64,000 bases of DNA from Nannocystis punicea (GCF_026965555.1 NZ_CP114040.1:5704001-5768000), one strand, 5' to 3'; positions 8,890-17,664 are shown, numbered from the stretch's first letter. Notes: generated by a model from the letters alone, not told the origin. A program made the numbers and translations.

Positions 8890-9573
8890 GTGCGCGCCCT
8901 CGCTCTGGTCCCGTTCGTCGCCCTGCTCGCCTGCGCCGTCACCTATCCGCCCGGTTGGCCCGCCGGCGAACAGCAGCCGCAGGTGGTTCAGGCCACCACG
9001 GGGGTGAGTTACGGAGCGGCCCCGGTGAGCTGGGACCTGCCCGAAGGCGCGCAGATCCGGATCGACGTCGCCAGGCGCTCGGTGTCTTCGGGGATGGGCG
9101 CCTACGTGGCCGACATCCAGTTCGCCGCGGCGTACGTCGACGACCCTGACCTCGGGATCGACTGTGCCACCGAGCCCACCGGTCCGGGCGTGCCACGCAC
9201 GCGCTTCGGCTGCTGGTCGCGCGCCGACCCGGCCGCGCTGCGTTTCTGGATGGCGCCCGGGGCCGACTGTCCCGCCAGACATGTCGGGGCGGCCCGAACG
9301 CTCCTCCGCCCCGAATGTTGGCAGGGCGAGCTCGAGGTGCACGGCCGGCGGCTGCAGCTGCGCCACGGGTTCCTCGGCTCGAGCCGCGTGCCGGCCAGCT
9401 CCGTGTCGTGGATCGACGAGCACGAGCAGGGGCTGCTGGCGGCCGACTTCGTCCGCAAGCAACAGCTGCACCTGTTCGACGGCTCGACCCCGCCGCCGCC
9501 GGAGCTGCGGCGCACCCTGGTGCTGCTGACGGTCGCGCTGGGCTGGTGGGAGGACGCCTCCTCGCCGGACTGA
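8890..9573 (+). CDS. Hypothetical lipoprotein
   Basis: A 227-residue product with GTG start at 8890. The N-terminus MRALALVPFVALLAC fits a lipoprotein signal with lipid-attachment Cys15 (LLAC lipobox). The mature part is a single soluble domain with several cysteines (GIDCATEP, RFGCWSR, GADCPARH, RPECWQGEL), likely disulfide-bonded in the periplasm or outer membrane. No family recognised. GACATG-unit repeats start 10 bases after its stop codon. Confidence 0.7.
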   Translation: MRALALVPFVALLACAVTYPPGWPAGEQQPQVVQATTGVSYGAAPVSWDLPEGAQIRIDVARRSVSSGMGAYVADIQFAAAYVDDPDLGIDCATEPTGPGVPRTRFGCWSRADPAALRFWMAPGADCPARHVGAARTLLRPECWQGELEVHGRRLQLRHGFLGSSRVPASSVSWIDEHEQGLLAADFVRKQQLHLFDGSTPPPPELRRTLVLLTVALGWWEDASSPD

Positions 9574-9582
9574 GGCCCGTCG

Positions 9583-9618
9583 CATGACCTCTGCGACATG
9601 ACCGCATGGACATGTCTT
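9583..9618. repeat. Short GACATG-unit array behind the lipoprotein gene
   Basis: GCATGACCTCTGC, GACATGACCGCATG and GACATGTCTTAATG follow each other directly after the stop at 9573. The units resemble those at 19709-19800 and 42849-42897. The remaining gap to 9849 shows no gene. Confidence 0.6.
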
Positions 9619-9848
9619 AATGAGCAGCGACAGAACGAGACTCGCAGCAGGTCCATGACGTCTTGCTCCGCCGACAACAGCCTGCGCGTCTGGTGGCAGT
9701 TGTGTGAGGTGAGGCGTGCACCCTCCAAGAACCCCCACATCGGCGACGGCGGCCCGACGCGCCCACCCATTGACTCGGCCGGGACGGTCACGCAAGGTTG
9801 CCGCAATGTCGATGCGCCAAGGTGGCGCCGGGCCGAACCGAGGCACGC

Positions 9849-10520
9849 GTGCGCATACTTCTGGTCGAGGACGAAGCAGAACTGGCCGGCGCTCTGGCGG
9901 CGGCGCTGGCCCGGCACGACGCCGTGGTGGATCACGTGCCCACCCTCGCCGCCGCCGCTGCCGCGCTGACGGCCAAGGTGCATGACGCCGTGCTGCTGGA
10001 CCGGCGGCTGCCCGACGGCGAAGGCCTGGCCCTACTGCCGGTATTGCGGGCGCGCGGCGTCGACATTCCAGTGATCGTGCTGACGGCGCGCGGCGAGCTG
10101 GAAGACCGCGTGGCCGGCCTGAACCAGGGCGCCGACGACTATCTCGCCAAGCCGTTCGCGGTCGAGGAAGTGCTGGCTCGCCTGCGCGCCGTGCTGCGCC
10201 GCCCCGGCCGCCTCGCGGCGGATACGGTGCGGGTCGGCCGCCTGAGCTTCGATCTGCTCCATCGCGAGGCCAGCATCGACGGCGCGCCGCTCCTGCTTCC
10301 GCGGCGCGAATTGCTGGTGCTGGAGACGCTGCTGCGGCGCAAGGGCCGCACAGTGCTGCGCGGCGCGCTGGAAGAGGCGGTGTACGGCTTTGACGACACC
10401 GTGCAGCCCAACGCTCTGGATACGCATGTCTCGCGCCTGCGCGGCAAGCTGGCACCGGCGGGCGTGGAGATCCACGGCATCCGCGGGGTCGGCTACCTGC
10501 TGCGCGAGGCGATCCCATGA
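9849..10520 (+). CDS. OmpR/PhoB-family response regulator
   Basis: A 223-residue product from the GTG at 9849 (VRILLVEDEAELAGAL); upstream in-frame sequence is not family-like. Receiver domain 1-115 has the acidic pair (VEDEAE), phospho-acceptor Asp51 in VLLDRRLPDG, Thr79 and Lys101 (LAKPF). The C-terminal winged helix (about 125-220) shows RRELLVLETLLRR and NALDTHVSRLRGKL ... GIRGVGYLL. It overlaps the sensor kinase by four bases (ATGA), so the pair is translationally coupled. CTG/GAA-rich codon use marks this four-gene block as foreign to the surrounding genome. Confidence 0.93.
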   Translation: MRILLVEDEAELAGALAAALARHDAVVDHVPTLAAAAAALTAKVHDAVLLDRRLPDGEGLALLPVLRARGVDIPVIVLTARGELEDRVAGLNQGADDYLAKPFAVEEVLARLRAVLRRPGRLAADTVRVGRLSFDLLHREASIDGAPLLLPRRELLVLETLLRRKGRTVLRGALEEAVYGFDDTVQPNALDTHVSRLRGKLAPAGVEIHGIRGVGYLLREAIP

Positions 10521-11902
10521 GCGAGAGCGGCTCCTTGCGCTGGCGGCTGGTGCGGCGGTTGGTCGCGCTGCAGGCCGTCCTCCTCGCCCTGTTCCTGCTG
10601 TCGTTGCTGGGGCTGTTATGGTGGCGTGGCGAACCGCTGGCGCTGGAATCGGAGGACTGCGTGCTGAACGTGGTGCGCGAGTCGATCGCACGCGCGCCCG
10701 ATGGCAGCATCGTCCTTCGCTCCACCCCGGCGCTCGCGGCGCTGCGCGCCGACGGGCCGGGCCTCTGGTTCACCATCCACGACGCACAGGGACATTGGTT
10801 GACGGAGGGCGATGTCCCGCCCGAGTACACGCGCATCGGTCACGCCCTCGACCACATCGGGCAGGCGCGGCTGGGCTGGAACCTCGGCGATCCCCCGCGT
10901 CCCACCGCTCGCGTGAAGCGCATGGATACGGCCGCCGGTGTGGTGCAGGTCATGACGGGGCCGGGCGCGTCGGTGTCCGCGGGCCAGCTCGCCGAGTTCG
11001 CGCTGCTCACCCTCGCCGTCCTCGGGTTGCCGGGCGTGCTGCTGATGGCGCTCGCCACCCTGGTGGCGACGCCGCTGGTGGTGCGCCAGGCCATGCGCGG
11101 CCTGGACCGCGCCGCCGCCGACGCCACACGCATCGACGTCGAGCAGCGCGGCGTACGCCTGCCCACGACGCACGTGCCGGCCGAGGCCGCGCCGCTGGTA
11201 GACGCCGTCAACGCCGCGCTGAGCCGCCTGGACGAGGGCTACGCACGCCAGCAGCGCTTCCTGCTGGACGCAGCGCATGAGCTGCGCACCCCGATTGCGA
11301 TCCTGCAGGCGCGGCTGGAAGGTCTGGCCGATCGAGCGCAACGAACGCAGCTGATGGAAGACGTGGCGCGCCTGGCCAACCTCGCCGAGCAGATGCTGGA
11401 TGCGCAGCGCCTGCGTCAGCAGGACGTCGCGTTCGCGCCGCTGGACCTCGCCGACCTCGCCCGCCGCGTGGCCGCCGACCTCGCGCCGCTGGTCATCGCC
11501 GCCGGTTACGACATCTCCCTGGAAGACGAAAGCGCCGGCGCAATGCTGGTGGACGGCGATCTCGCCGCGCTGGAGCGCGCGCTGACCAACTTGGTGCAGA
11601 ACGCCATCCAGCACGGCAGCCGGCGCGGAACGATCACGCTGCGCGTGCTCGCCCCGCGCACGCTGGAAGTGGCCGATCAAGGCGAAGGCATCCCGGCGGA
11701 GGACAGCGAGCGGATCTTCGAGCCCTTCCACCGCCTGCGCGCGCGAGCCGGCGGCGCCGGCCTCGGTCTGCATCTGGTCCGCGAGATCGTGCAGCGCCAC
11801 GGCGCACGCATCACGGTACGCGACGAATCCGGCGGCGGCGCCTGCTTCCGCATCGCGTTCCCGCCGATGTCGACGCACCCGCATCACCCACCGACCGCCT
11901 GA
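10517..11902 (+). CDS. Sensor histidine kinase partner of the 9849 regulator
   Basis: A 461-residue inner-membrane kinase. Membrane segments at about 14-36 and 159-187 enclose a small periplasmic sensor region (about 38-158). A HAMP-like linker follows, then the phospho-accepting His254 in FLLDAAHELRTPIAILQ. The ATP-binding domain shows the N box (LTNLVQNAIQHG), G1 (VADQGEGIP), F box (IFEPFHRL) and G2 (GAGLGLHLVREIV). It would phosphorylate the regulator encoded just upstream; the signal is unknown. The neighbouring lipid-methyltransferase and DedA genes suggest a membrane or envelope-stress theme. Confidence 0.93.
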   Translation: MSESGSLRWRLVRRLVALQAVLLALFLLSLLGLLWWRGEPLALESEDCVLNVVRESIARAPDGSIVLRSTPALAALRADGPGLWFTIHDAQGHWLTEGDVPPEYTRIGHALDHIGQARLGWNLGDPPRPTARVKRMDTAAGVVQVMTGPGASVSAGQLAEFALLTLAVLGLPGVLLMALATLVATPLVVRQAMRGLDRAAADATRIDVEQRGVRLPTTHVPAEAAPLVDAVNAALSRLDEGYARQQRFLLDAAHELRTPIAILQARLEGLADRAQRTQLMEDVARLANLAEQMLDAQRLRQQDVAFAPLDLADLARRVAADLAPLVIAAGYDISLEDESAGAMLVDGDLAALERALTNLVQNAIQHGSRRGTITLRVLAPRTLEVADQGEGIPAEDSERIFEPFHRLRARAGGAGLGLHLVREIVQRHGARITVRDESGGGACFRIAFPPMSTHPHHPPTA

Positions 11903-11955
11903 GCATCTCGGAGCGCGCCATGTTGCCGCCATGCTCGCGCGGTAGAGGACTCTCC

Positions 11956-12552
11956 ATGGGGATCGCCCGGGACCTCTTGCGTTTCTTCCGCCGCTGGCTG
12001 GCCGACCCGCGCCACGTCGGCGCCATCGCTCCTTCGGGACGGGCCCTGGCCGACCTGATCACCCGCCAGATCCACGGCCGCAGCGGGCGCGTCGCGGAAT
12101 TCGGCGCCGGCACCGGCGTCTTCACCCGCGCCCTGCTGTCGCGCGGCGTACACGAAGCGAACCTGGTGCTGATCGAACGCGACGAGGAATTCGCCACCTG
12201 CCTGCGCCAGCGCTTCCCGCGGGCTCATGTGCTGACCATGGCTGCGGAGCGTTTCGGCGAGTGGGCCCGCGCGGAGCGCTTCGCCGCGGGAGCGATCGTC
12301 AGCGGGCTGCCGCTGCTGAACCTCGCGCACGACAGCCGGCGGCACATCCTCGCCGGCGCATTCACCAGCCTGGGTGGCGACGGCGCGCTGTACCAGTTCA
12401 CCTACGGTCTGACCTGCCCTGTGCCCGCGCCGTTGCTGGAGCACTTCGAGCTCGAGGCCGACTGCGTCGGCCGCGTGTTCCGCAACCTGCCCCCGGCCGC
12501 GGTGTATCGCATCCATCGCCGCCGGCCCGTCGCGCTGGCGGCGTTCGCTTGA
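11956..12552 (+). CDS. Phospholipid N-methyltransferase-like SAM-dependent methyltransferase
   Basis: A 198-residue frame from the ATG at 11956 (MGIARDLLRFFRRWLADPRH); the extension to 11920 lacks support. It has the features of the PmtA-like family: an N-terminal FFRRWLADPRHVGAIAPSG segment, SAM-binding motif I VAEFGAGTGVFTRALL, acidic NLVLIERDEEFA at strand 2, and IVSGLPLLNL near motif IV. This family methylates phosphatidylethanolamine or related lipids at the inner membrane; the substrate here is inferred. It lies in the same direction between the sensor kinase and the DedA gene, with the same foreign codon use. Confidence 0.8.
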   Translation: MGIARDLLRFFRRWLADPRHVGAIAPSGRALADLITRQIHGRSGRVAEFGAGTGVFTRALLSRGVHEANLVLIERDEEFATCLRQRFPRAHVLTMAAERFGEWARAERFAAGAIVSGLPLLNLAHDSRRHILAGAFTSLGGDGALYQFTYGLTCPVPAPLLEHFELEADCVGRVFRNLPPAAVYRIHRRRPVALAAFA

Positions 12553-12559
12553 GGCGACC

Positions 12560-13156
12560 ATGGAGCAGACCGGATGGCTCGCCTTGTTGCTCGCCAGCGG
12601 CATCGCCGGCATCGGCGCCGCGGCGTTCGCGGAAAAACTGGTGCCGGTGTTTCCGTCCTACGTGCTTTACGTGTGGGTCGGTATGCACGCAGTGCCGGAT
12701 GCGCTTCGACTGGCTCTGATCATCCTGGTCGCCAGCGTCGGCTCCACGCTGGGCGCCGTCTGCTGGTACGCGATCGGCCGCGCGCTGGGTCCTCGCCGTA
12801 CCGAGGCGCTGGTCGTGCGCCTGGGTCGCCGCGCGGGCCTCGACGCCGCACGCTACAGCGCGCTGGCGGAAGGCTGCCGGAGCCGGCCGTTCGCGCTGGT
12901 GCTGCTGGGCCAGGTCACGCCGGGGGTGCGGCTGTGCGTGCCGTTGATCGCCGGCGTGTTGGAGCTGCGCGCCATCACCTTCTTCAGCGCGACGCTGCTG
13001 GGCAATGCCGCCTGGAATGCGCCGCTCATCGGCCTGGGTTACGCGCTACGCGGAGTTTCCCGCGATCCGGCGCAGGTGGGGCTCGCCGTCGTCGCGGCGC
13101 TGGTCGTGCTCGAAGGCCTGCTCGTCGTGGCGATGCGGCGCCGGCGGAGGGCCTGA
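12560..13156 (+). CDS. DedA-family membrane protein
   Basis: A 198-residue integral membrane protein, eight bases after the methyltransferase gene. The N-terminal reentrant segment FAEKLVPVFPSYVLYVWVG and the central GRALGPRRTEALVVRLGRR, then CRSRPFALVLLGQVTPGVR, match the DedA/SNARE-associated layout (a conserved G-Q/R-x-x-P-G-x-R near the second reentrant loop). Known relatives (UptA, PopT) recycle undecaprenyl phosphate or flip phospholipids across the membrane. With a lipid methyltransferase and a two-component pair upstream, an envelope-lipid homeostasis operon is a fair inference. Confidence 0.85.
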   Translation: MEQTGWLALLLASGIAGIGAAAFAEKLVPVFPSYVLYVWVGMHAVPDALRLALIILVASVGSTLGAVCWYAIGRALGPRRTEALVVRLGRRAGLDAARYSALAEGCRSRPFALVLLGQVTPGVRLCVPLIAGVLELRAITFFSATLLGNAAWNAPLIGLGYALRGVSRDPAQVGLAVVAALVVLEGLLVVAMRRRRRA

Positions 13157-13518
13157 CAGCGAGTCCATGACGCCTTTTATCCTCTGCGACTGGATCAACT
13201 TGCCCTGGACGGCGAGTGCGGCGGTCGGTCGATGACGTTCTCGCCGCGAGCCACGAGCCTCACCGCTCGCGGGTCGGGCCGCCTGCGGACTGTGGCTGAA
13301 GCGCGAGAGAGCGCGTGTCACATCACGCACGCGCCGTGACACCACGGCTTCGCTCGGCGCCCTGACCGCTCGGTGTCAGGGGCGGCGAACAGCTTGCTGC
13401 GCCGCGGGGTGCAGGATGTCATGGACGCCGAGGGCTCCCCACGCAGCGTCTCGTGAGCACTCGCGGTCCGGCCCGTTGCGGCGGGACATCGAGCCGATCC
13501 GTGTGGCATCCTGGCGTC
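13157..13518. other. Intergenic gap
   Basis: No supported gene. A short forward frame at about 13167-13235 (MTPFILCDWINLPWTAS) is too short to judge and could be a relic. The DNA returns to host-like composition here, so the right edge of the foreign four-gene block lies near 13160. Confidence 0.4.
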
Positions 13519-15321
13519 ATGAACTTTCGCCCTGTCCTCGCGCTGACCCTGTGTCTCGCCTGCGGGCCCGGTACCCCGAGCGAATCGGCCAGTGACGGCA
13601 GCAGCGGCAGCGGCAGCAGCAGCGGCAGCAGCAGCGACGGCAGCAACAGCGGCGGCAGCAGCGGCAGTCAGGGCACGAGCGCCGGCACCGGCGGCCTCAC
13701 GTCGACGGGCCCCGGCGAGGACACCGGGCCTGTGACGCCGACCACCGGCGTCACGTCGACGGGCCCCGGTGAGGATACCGGTCCGACGACCCGGTCCACC
13801 GGCGACACGTCGACGGAGACGAGCGACCCCGGCGACACGTCGACGGAGACGAGCGACCCCGGCGACACGTCGACGGAGACGAGCGACCCCGGCGACACGT
13901 CGACGGAGACGAGCGACCCCGGCGACACGTCGACGGGGACCACCGACGCGCCTGTCCTTCCTTGCGACGAGATCGTGTTCGGCTCCCCGGTCATCGAGGC
14001 CAAGGTCCGGGCGTTCCTCGACATCCCCGAGGGCCCGATCCCGCCGCAGGCCGCGCTCGGGCTGACGCTCCTCACCGTGAGCGGCGTCTTCGACTCGCTC
14101 GCCGGGCTCGAGTGCTTCCCCAACCTCGTCGAGCTCCGACTCCACGGCATGAAGCTCGCCGACCTGGGTCCGCTGTCGGGCCTGTCGAAGCTGACGACCC
14201 TGGTGATCGGCAAGAGCAAGGTCGCGGATCTGAGCCCGCTCGCCTCGCTCACGCAGCTCGCATACCTCGACATCAGCCGTAACCCGATCGAGTCGTACGC
14301 GCCGCTCGCCGGGGTGGCGTTGCAGACGCTGATCGCCGACGAGACGCCGGCGGCGGCGGTGCCGAGCCTCGTCGAGCTCGCCACGCTCGAGACCCTGTCG
14401 CTCGCGGAGTGCGGCCTGACCGATGTCGGCGCGCTCGCGCCGCTCGTCGACCTCGTGACGCTCACGCTGAGGGACAACGCGCTCACCGACCTCGGGCCGC
14501 TGGCGTCGATGACCTCGCTGCAGTCGCTCGACCTCGACGACAACGCCATCGCCGATCTCGCCCCGCTGGTCGGGATGACGGCGATGCGCGAGCTGAGGTT
14601 CGTCGACAACGCGATCGCCGACCTCGGACCGCTCGCCGGGATGACCCAGCTCGAGACCCTCCAGGGCTCGAGCAACGCGGTGACCTCGGTCGCGCCGCTC
14701 GCCGGGCTCACCGCGCTGCGGACCGTCGGCCTCAACTCCAACCAGATCGTCGACGTCTCGCCGTTCGCGGGCCTGCACGCGCTCGAGCGCCTCGAGCTCA
14801 ACGGCAACGCGATCGTCGACGTGCAGGCGCTCGCCTTGCCCGACCTCGAGACCCTGCTCATCTCGTCCAACGAGATCACCGACTGCGGGCCGCTCGCGGC
14901 CGCGGCGAAGCTCGAGACGCTCTCCATCGGCGACAACCCGCTCGCGGCCGGGGTCGACGCCTTCGGCGCGCACCCGTCGCTGCGCGCCGTCTTCCTCGAA
15001 GCGACCGGACGCACGGCGGTCCCGATCGTCGCGCCCGCGATCCTCGAGGACCTCCACCTCGACAACAACGCGATCGCCGATGTCGGCCCGCTCGGCGCGT
15101 ACCAGGCGCTGCGCTCCGTCCACCTCGATTCGAACGCGATCACTACGCTCGCCCCGCTCGCCGACGACGCCTGGATCACCGAGTGCGATGTCCTCTCCGT
15201 CGGCGACAACCCGCTCGACGCGGACACCCTCGGACAGGTGATCCCGGCGCTCTGCGAAGCGCTCCTCGACGTCCAGGGGCTTCCGCTCGATAACTGCACG
15301 CAGTGCGGCGCCCCCCCGTGA
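13519..15321 (+). CDS. Leucine-rich repeat lipoprotein with tandem-repeat linker
   Basis: A 600-residue product from the ATG at 13519. The signal MNFRPVLALTLCLAC ends in a lipobox with Cys15. A Ser/Gly/Asp/Thr linker (about 16-150) contains four identical ten-residue repeats. From about 165 onwards, internalin/SDS22-type leucine-rich repeats of about 22 residues run to the end (LGPLAGMTQLETLQGSSNAV, LERLELNGNAIVDVQAL). A C-terminal Cys pair (DNCTQC) may cap the domain. It is likely displayed on the outer membrane as a binding surface; the ligand is unknown. No operon partner. Confidence 0.88.
   Translation: MNFRPVLALTLCLACGPGTPSESASDGSSGSGSSSGSSSDGSNSGGSSGSQGTSAGTGGLTSTGPGEDTGPVTPTTGVTSTGPGEDTGPTTRSTGDTSTETSDPGDTSTETSDPGDTSTETSDPGDTSTETSDPGDTSTGTTDAPVLPCDEIVFGSPVIEAKVRAFLDIPEGPIPPQAALGLTLLTVSGVFDSLAGLECFPNLVELRLHGMKLADLGPLSGLSKLTTLVIGKSKVADLSPLASLTQLAYLDISRNPIESYAPLAGVALQTLIADETPAAAVPSLVELATLETLSLAECGLTDVGALAPLVDLVTLTLRDNALTDLGPLASMTSLQSLDLDDNAIADLAPLVGMTAMRELRFVDNAIADLGPLAGMTQLETLQGSSNAVTSVAPLAGLTALRTVGLNSNQIVDVSPFAGLHALERLELNGNAIVDVQALALPDLETLLISSNEITDCGPLAAAAKLETLSIGDNPLAAGVDAFGAHPSLRAVFLEATGRTAVPIVAPAILEDLHLDNNAIADVGPLGAYQALRSVHLDSNAITTLAPLADDAWITECDVLSVGDNPLDADTLGQVIPALCEALLDVQGLPLDNCTQCGAPP
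13801..13944. repeat. Four exact 30-bp tandem repeats plus a partial fifth, in-frame
   Basis: Units of exactly 30 bp (13801-13830, 13831-13860, 13861-13890, 13891-13920) are identical at base level, with a partial divergent copy to about 13944. Each encodes GDTSTETSDP in the lipoprotein linker. Identity at third positions points to recent expansion by slippage or recombination. Confidence 0.95.
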
Positions 15322-15508
15322 ATCGCCGCGCCGAATCCTCGCAGTCGTCGCCCTCCGTCGGGGCCGCACGCTTGGGGGTTCAGCGAGCCGTTGTTCAGCG
15401 AGATCGGCATGGCTGAGCTCTGTGAGCCGCGCACTGCTGGACCACGGCCGAGGCTGCGAGTGCGTGTGAACGCATCGAGCGCGACGAGGCAGCGGCGCTG
15501 CAGCCTCT

Positions 15509-16762
15509 TCAACCCGGGCGCACGCGCGTCACGCGGCCCGAGCCGACGGTGCCGCCCCACGTCGCGGGGCTCCCCGGCCGCCAGCCCGCGCCCTGCGAGC
15601 CGTCGCTCACCACGAAGCGCGCGTCCGCTTCGAGGTAGACCGGGCGCATCAGCTCGATCACCACGTTCGCGACCTCGCCGGGCTCGAGCCGCGCCGCCCC
15701 GACGAAGTGCAGCGTCCCGCCGACCGCGACCGCGCCGAACAGCAGGTGCGCGGTGTGACCGTCGCCGATCGCAGTGGTGCGGCCGCCGAGCTCCGGCCTC
15801 AGCAGCTCGAGCTGCGCCTCGATCGTGCGCGTCGGCAGGGCCTCCCCATCGACCAGCGCGTCGCCGGTGCGCGGCCACCGGTAGCGGGACTGCGTGGTCC
15901 GACTCTCGAGCCAGAACTCGGCGAACTGCCCGGCCGAGACCGTCTCCACCGATTGACGATAGACCGTGATGGAGTCCACCGCGATCGCGTCGCTCGTCTC
16001 GAGCCCGACATACGTCAATGGTTGACCCACGCGCACCGAGCCGCGCGTGACCCGGCAGCGCACCCGCGACAGCCGCCGCCAGTGCACGTACAACAGCGCC
16101 GGGCCGTCGCTGTCGCGCACCGGCAGGGCGACCTCGCGGGTCAGCGCCTCGATCAGCTCGACGATCCCCGCCTGCCACTCCGGCGCGCCGACCAGCGCGC
16201 CCTCGGCCGAGCCGCGGATCAGCGCCGTCGCGTCGCCGTCGAACCCGCACGCGTCGAGCAGCTCGCGGGTGTCCCGCTCGACCGCGTCGAGCCGGCCCGG
16301 GTCACGCACCGCGTCGCACTGGCCGATGAACCCCACCACTTGCTCGACCCCCAGCGCGCGCGCCACCAGCAGGTGCTCGCGCGTCTGCGCCTGCACCGAC
16401 TCGCGCGCCGACACGACCAGGATGACCGCGTCGACGAGGCCGATGCAGCGCGCCGCATCGCGCAGCCACGGCCGCCGCCCCGGGCAATCGACGTGGACGA
16501 ACATCCGCCGATCGTTGGCGTAGGCGACCGAGGTGCCCCGGACGGTGACGATCGGCCGCAGCGGGAAGGCGCCGAGCATGTACGCCGTGCAGCCGCTGCG
16601 GCGATCGAGCTCGCCTGGGTCGAACGCGACCACGCCTGGCTCGCCGCGCCGCGCCAGAGCGCGAGTGATCGCCGCGGTCAGCGTCGTCTTGCCGTGGCGA
16701 TGATGGCCGATCGTCGCCACCGCCAGCAGCGGCCGTCGCGGGCCTGTCAGCATCGGCGTCAT
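15509..16762 (-). CDS. EF-Tu-like GTPase paralogue with altered catalytic motifs
   Basis: 417 residues from the ATG at 16762, which overlaps the stop of the upstream PARG gene (ATGA). The three-domain EF-Tu plan is clear: P-loop IGHHRHGKTTLTAAIT (residues 18-33; EF-Tu has GHVDHGKT), DCPGR at 92-96, TREHLLVARALGV near 128, IRGSAEGALVGAPEW, a domain 2 barrel, and a domain 3 ending RFVVSDG ... GSGRVTRV. Key changes: the catalytic His after DCPG is Arg96, and the guanine-specificity NKCD is GQCD (147-150). It is therefore probably not the cell's translation factor. Inference: a decoy, sensor or regulated relative working with the coupled ADP-ribose hydrolase. Confidence 0.85.
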   Translation of the reverse strand: MTPMLTGPRRPLLAVATIGHHRHGKTTLTAAITRALARRGEPGVVAFDPGELDRRSGCTAYMLGAFPLRPIVTVRGTSVAYANDRRMFVHVDCPGRRPWLRDAARCIGLVDAVILVVSARESVQAQTREHLLVARALGVEQVVGFIGQCDAVRDPGRLDAVERDTRELLDACGFDGDATALIRGSAEGALVGAPEWQAGIVELIEALTREVALPVRDSDGPALLYVHWRRLSRVRCRVTRGSVRVGQPLTYVGLETSDAIAVDSITVYRQSVETVSAGQFAEFWLESRTTQSRYRWPRTGDALVDGEALPTRTIEAQLELLRPELGGRTTAIGDGHTAHLLFGAVAVGGTLHFVGAARLEPGEVANVVIELMRPVYLEADARFVVSDGSQGAGWRPGSPATWGGTVGSGRVTRVRPG

Positions 16763-17583
16763 GCGCCGGTCAGCGCCCGCTCGAACGCGCGCAGCGTCGA
16801 CCTGTCCTTGCTGCGGTCGTAGATGGCGAACACCACCCGCGTGAACGCCCCCGCGTACGGCGGCGCCGTCAACAGGCGCACGAACACCTCGGCGACCTCC
16901 GCGGGGTCGTTGCGGAACACGCCGCAGCCCCACGCGCCGAGCACGAGCACCTGCTGGTGCTGGTGCGCGAGTACGCGGAGGACTCGCTCGGCCCGCCGTT
17001 CCAGCGCCGCGCGGATCGCCGGGCGACCGCCGGCCTTGCGATGCAGGTGCTCGCCGGCGTTGGGAGCCGGCGCGGTCACGAGGCCGACGCGGAACGGACG
17101 CGCGAGCAGATGGAGCTGCTCGTCGCGGAAGAACGGCACGCCGGGCGACCAGATCACGTGGTCGGTGTACAACATCGAAGGCTCGGCCCGGTTGGCGGTG
17201 TAGTAGCCCGGCGCGCTACGCAAGCAATGGTACAGCGCCGAGCAGCGCGCCAGGTCCTCCTCCTGCGCCTTCGCGCCGCCGAGAAACCCGCCGCCGGGGT
17301 TCTTCGCCGACGCGAAGTTGAGCGCCGCCACTCCGCTCGCGCCCTCCTCGACCAGCCTCCGCGCCGCCCCGCCGGTCGTGTCGGCCCACACCTCGAGCGT
17401 CATCCCACTCCCGGCCGCCTCCGGCCGCGGCACCGCCGCGAAGTCCTCCGGCCGGTACAGCACCGTTCCCGCGACGGCCTCGCGCACCGCGTCGGCGATC
17501 GTCACGACCTGCCCACCGACGACGTAATCTCCGCGGTCGACGATGGCGACCGTTTCTTTCCCCACGCCTGAAAGCGACACCAC
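16759..17583 (-). CDS. Microbial PARG-like (TIGR02452) ADP-ribosyl hydrolase
   Basis: 274 residues from the GTG at 17583 (VVSLSGVGKETVAIVDRG); the frame is open back to 17661 but family similarity starts here. Residues 88-112 carry the PARG signature: NFASAKNPGGGFLGGAKAQE, with GGG at 97-99 and QEE at 107-109, the spacing known for catalytic poly(ADP-ribose) glycohydrolase macrodomains. A downstream segment (VLVLGAWGCGVFRNDPAEVA) is the conserved second phosphate loop. Such enzymes remove ADP-ribose from proteins or nucleic acids. Translational coupling to an EF-Tu-like gene suggests the two products act together. Confidence 0.85.
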   Translation of the reverse strand: MVSLSGVGKETVAIVDRGDYVVGGQVVTIADAVREAVAGTVLYRPEDFAAVPRPEAAGSGMTLEVWADTTGGAARRLVEEGASGVAALNFASAKNPGGGFLGGAKAQEEDLARCSALYHCLRSAPGYYTANRAEPSMLYTDHVIWSPGVPFFRDEQLHLLARPFRVGLVTAPAPNAGEHLHRKAGGRPAIRAALERRAERVLRVLAHQHQQVLVLGAWGCGVFRNDPAEVAEVFVRLLTAPPYAGAFTRVVFAIYDRSKDRSTLRAFERALTGA

Positions 17584-17664
17584 GCGAGCATACACGAGCC
17601 TCGGCGTCGAGAGCGTCGTCCGGACGATGCGGCGTGCTCGGTTCGGACCCTGCCGGAGCAACGT

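Noticed and set aside
10801..10835. Further palindrome-family member inside the 10517 kinase gene
   Set aside because: GGGACATT and GATGTCCCG are 20 bases apart with unmatched flanks; considered chance.
13801..13944. Possible CRISPR-like array
   Set aside because: The repeats are directly adjacent with no spacers and encode an in-frame protein linker.
13318..15369. Reverse frame across the LRR lipoprotein
   Set aside because: Pure shadow of the leucine-rich repeats; the forward frame has a signal peptide, lipobox and proper repeat register.
15509..16762. Annotation as the housekeeping translation factor EF-Tu
   Set aside because: The DCPGH histidine and NKCD motif are changed and the gene is not beside ribosomal or fusA genes.
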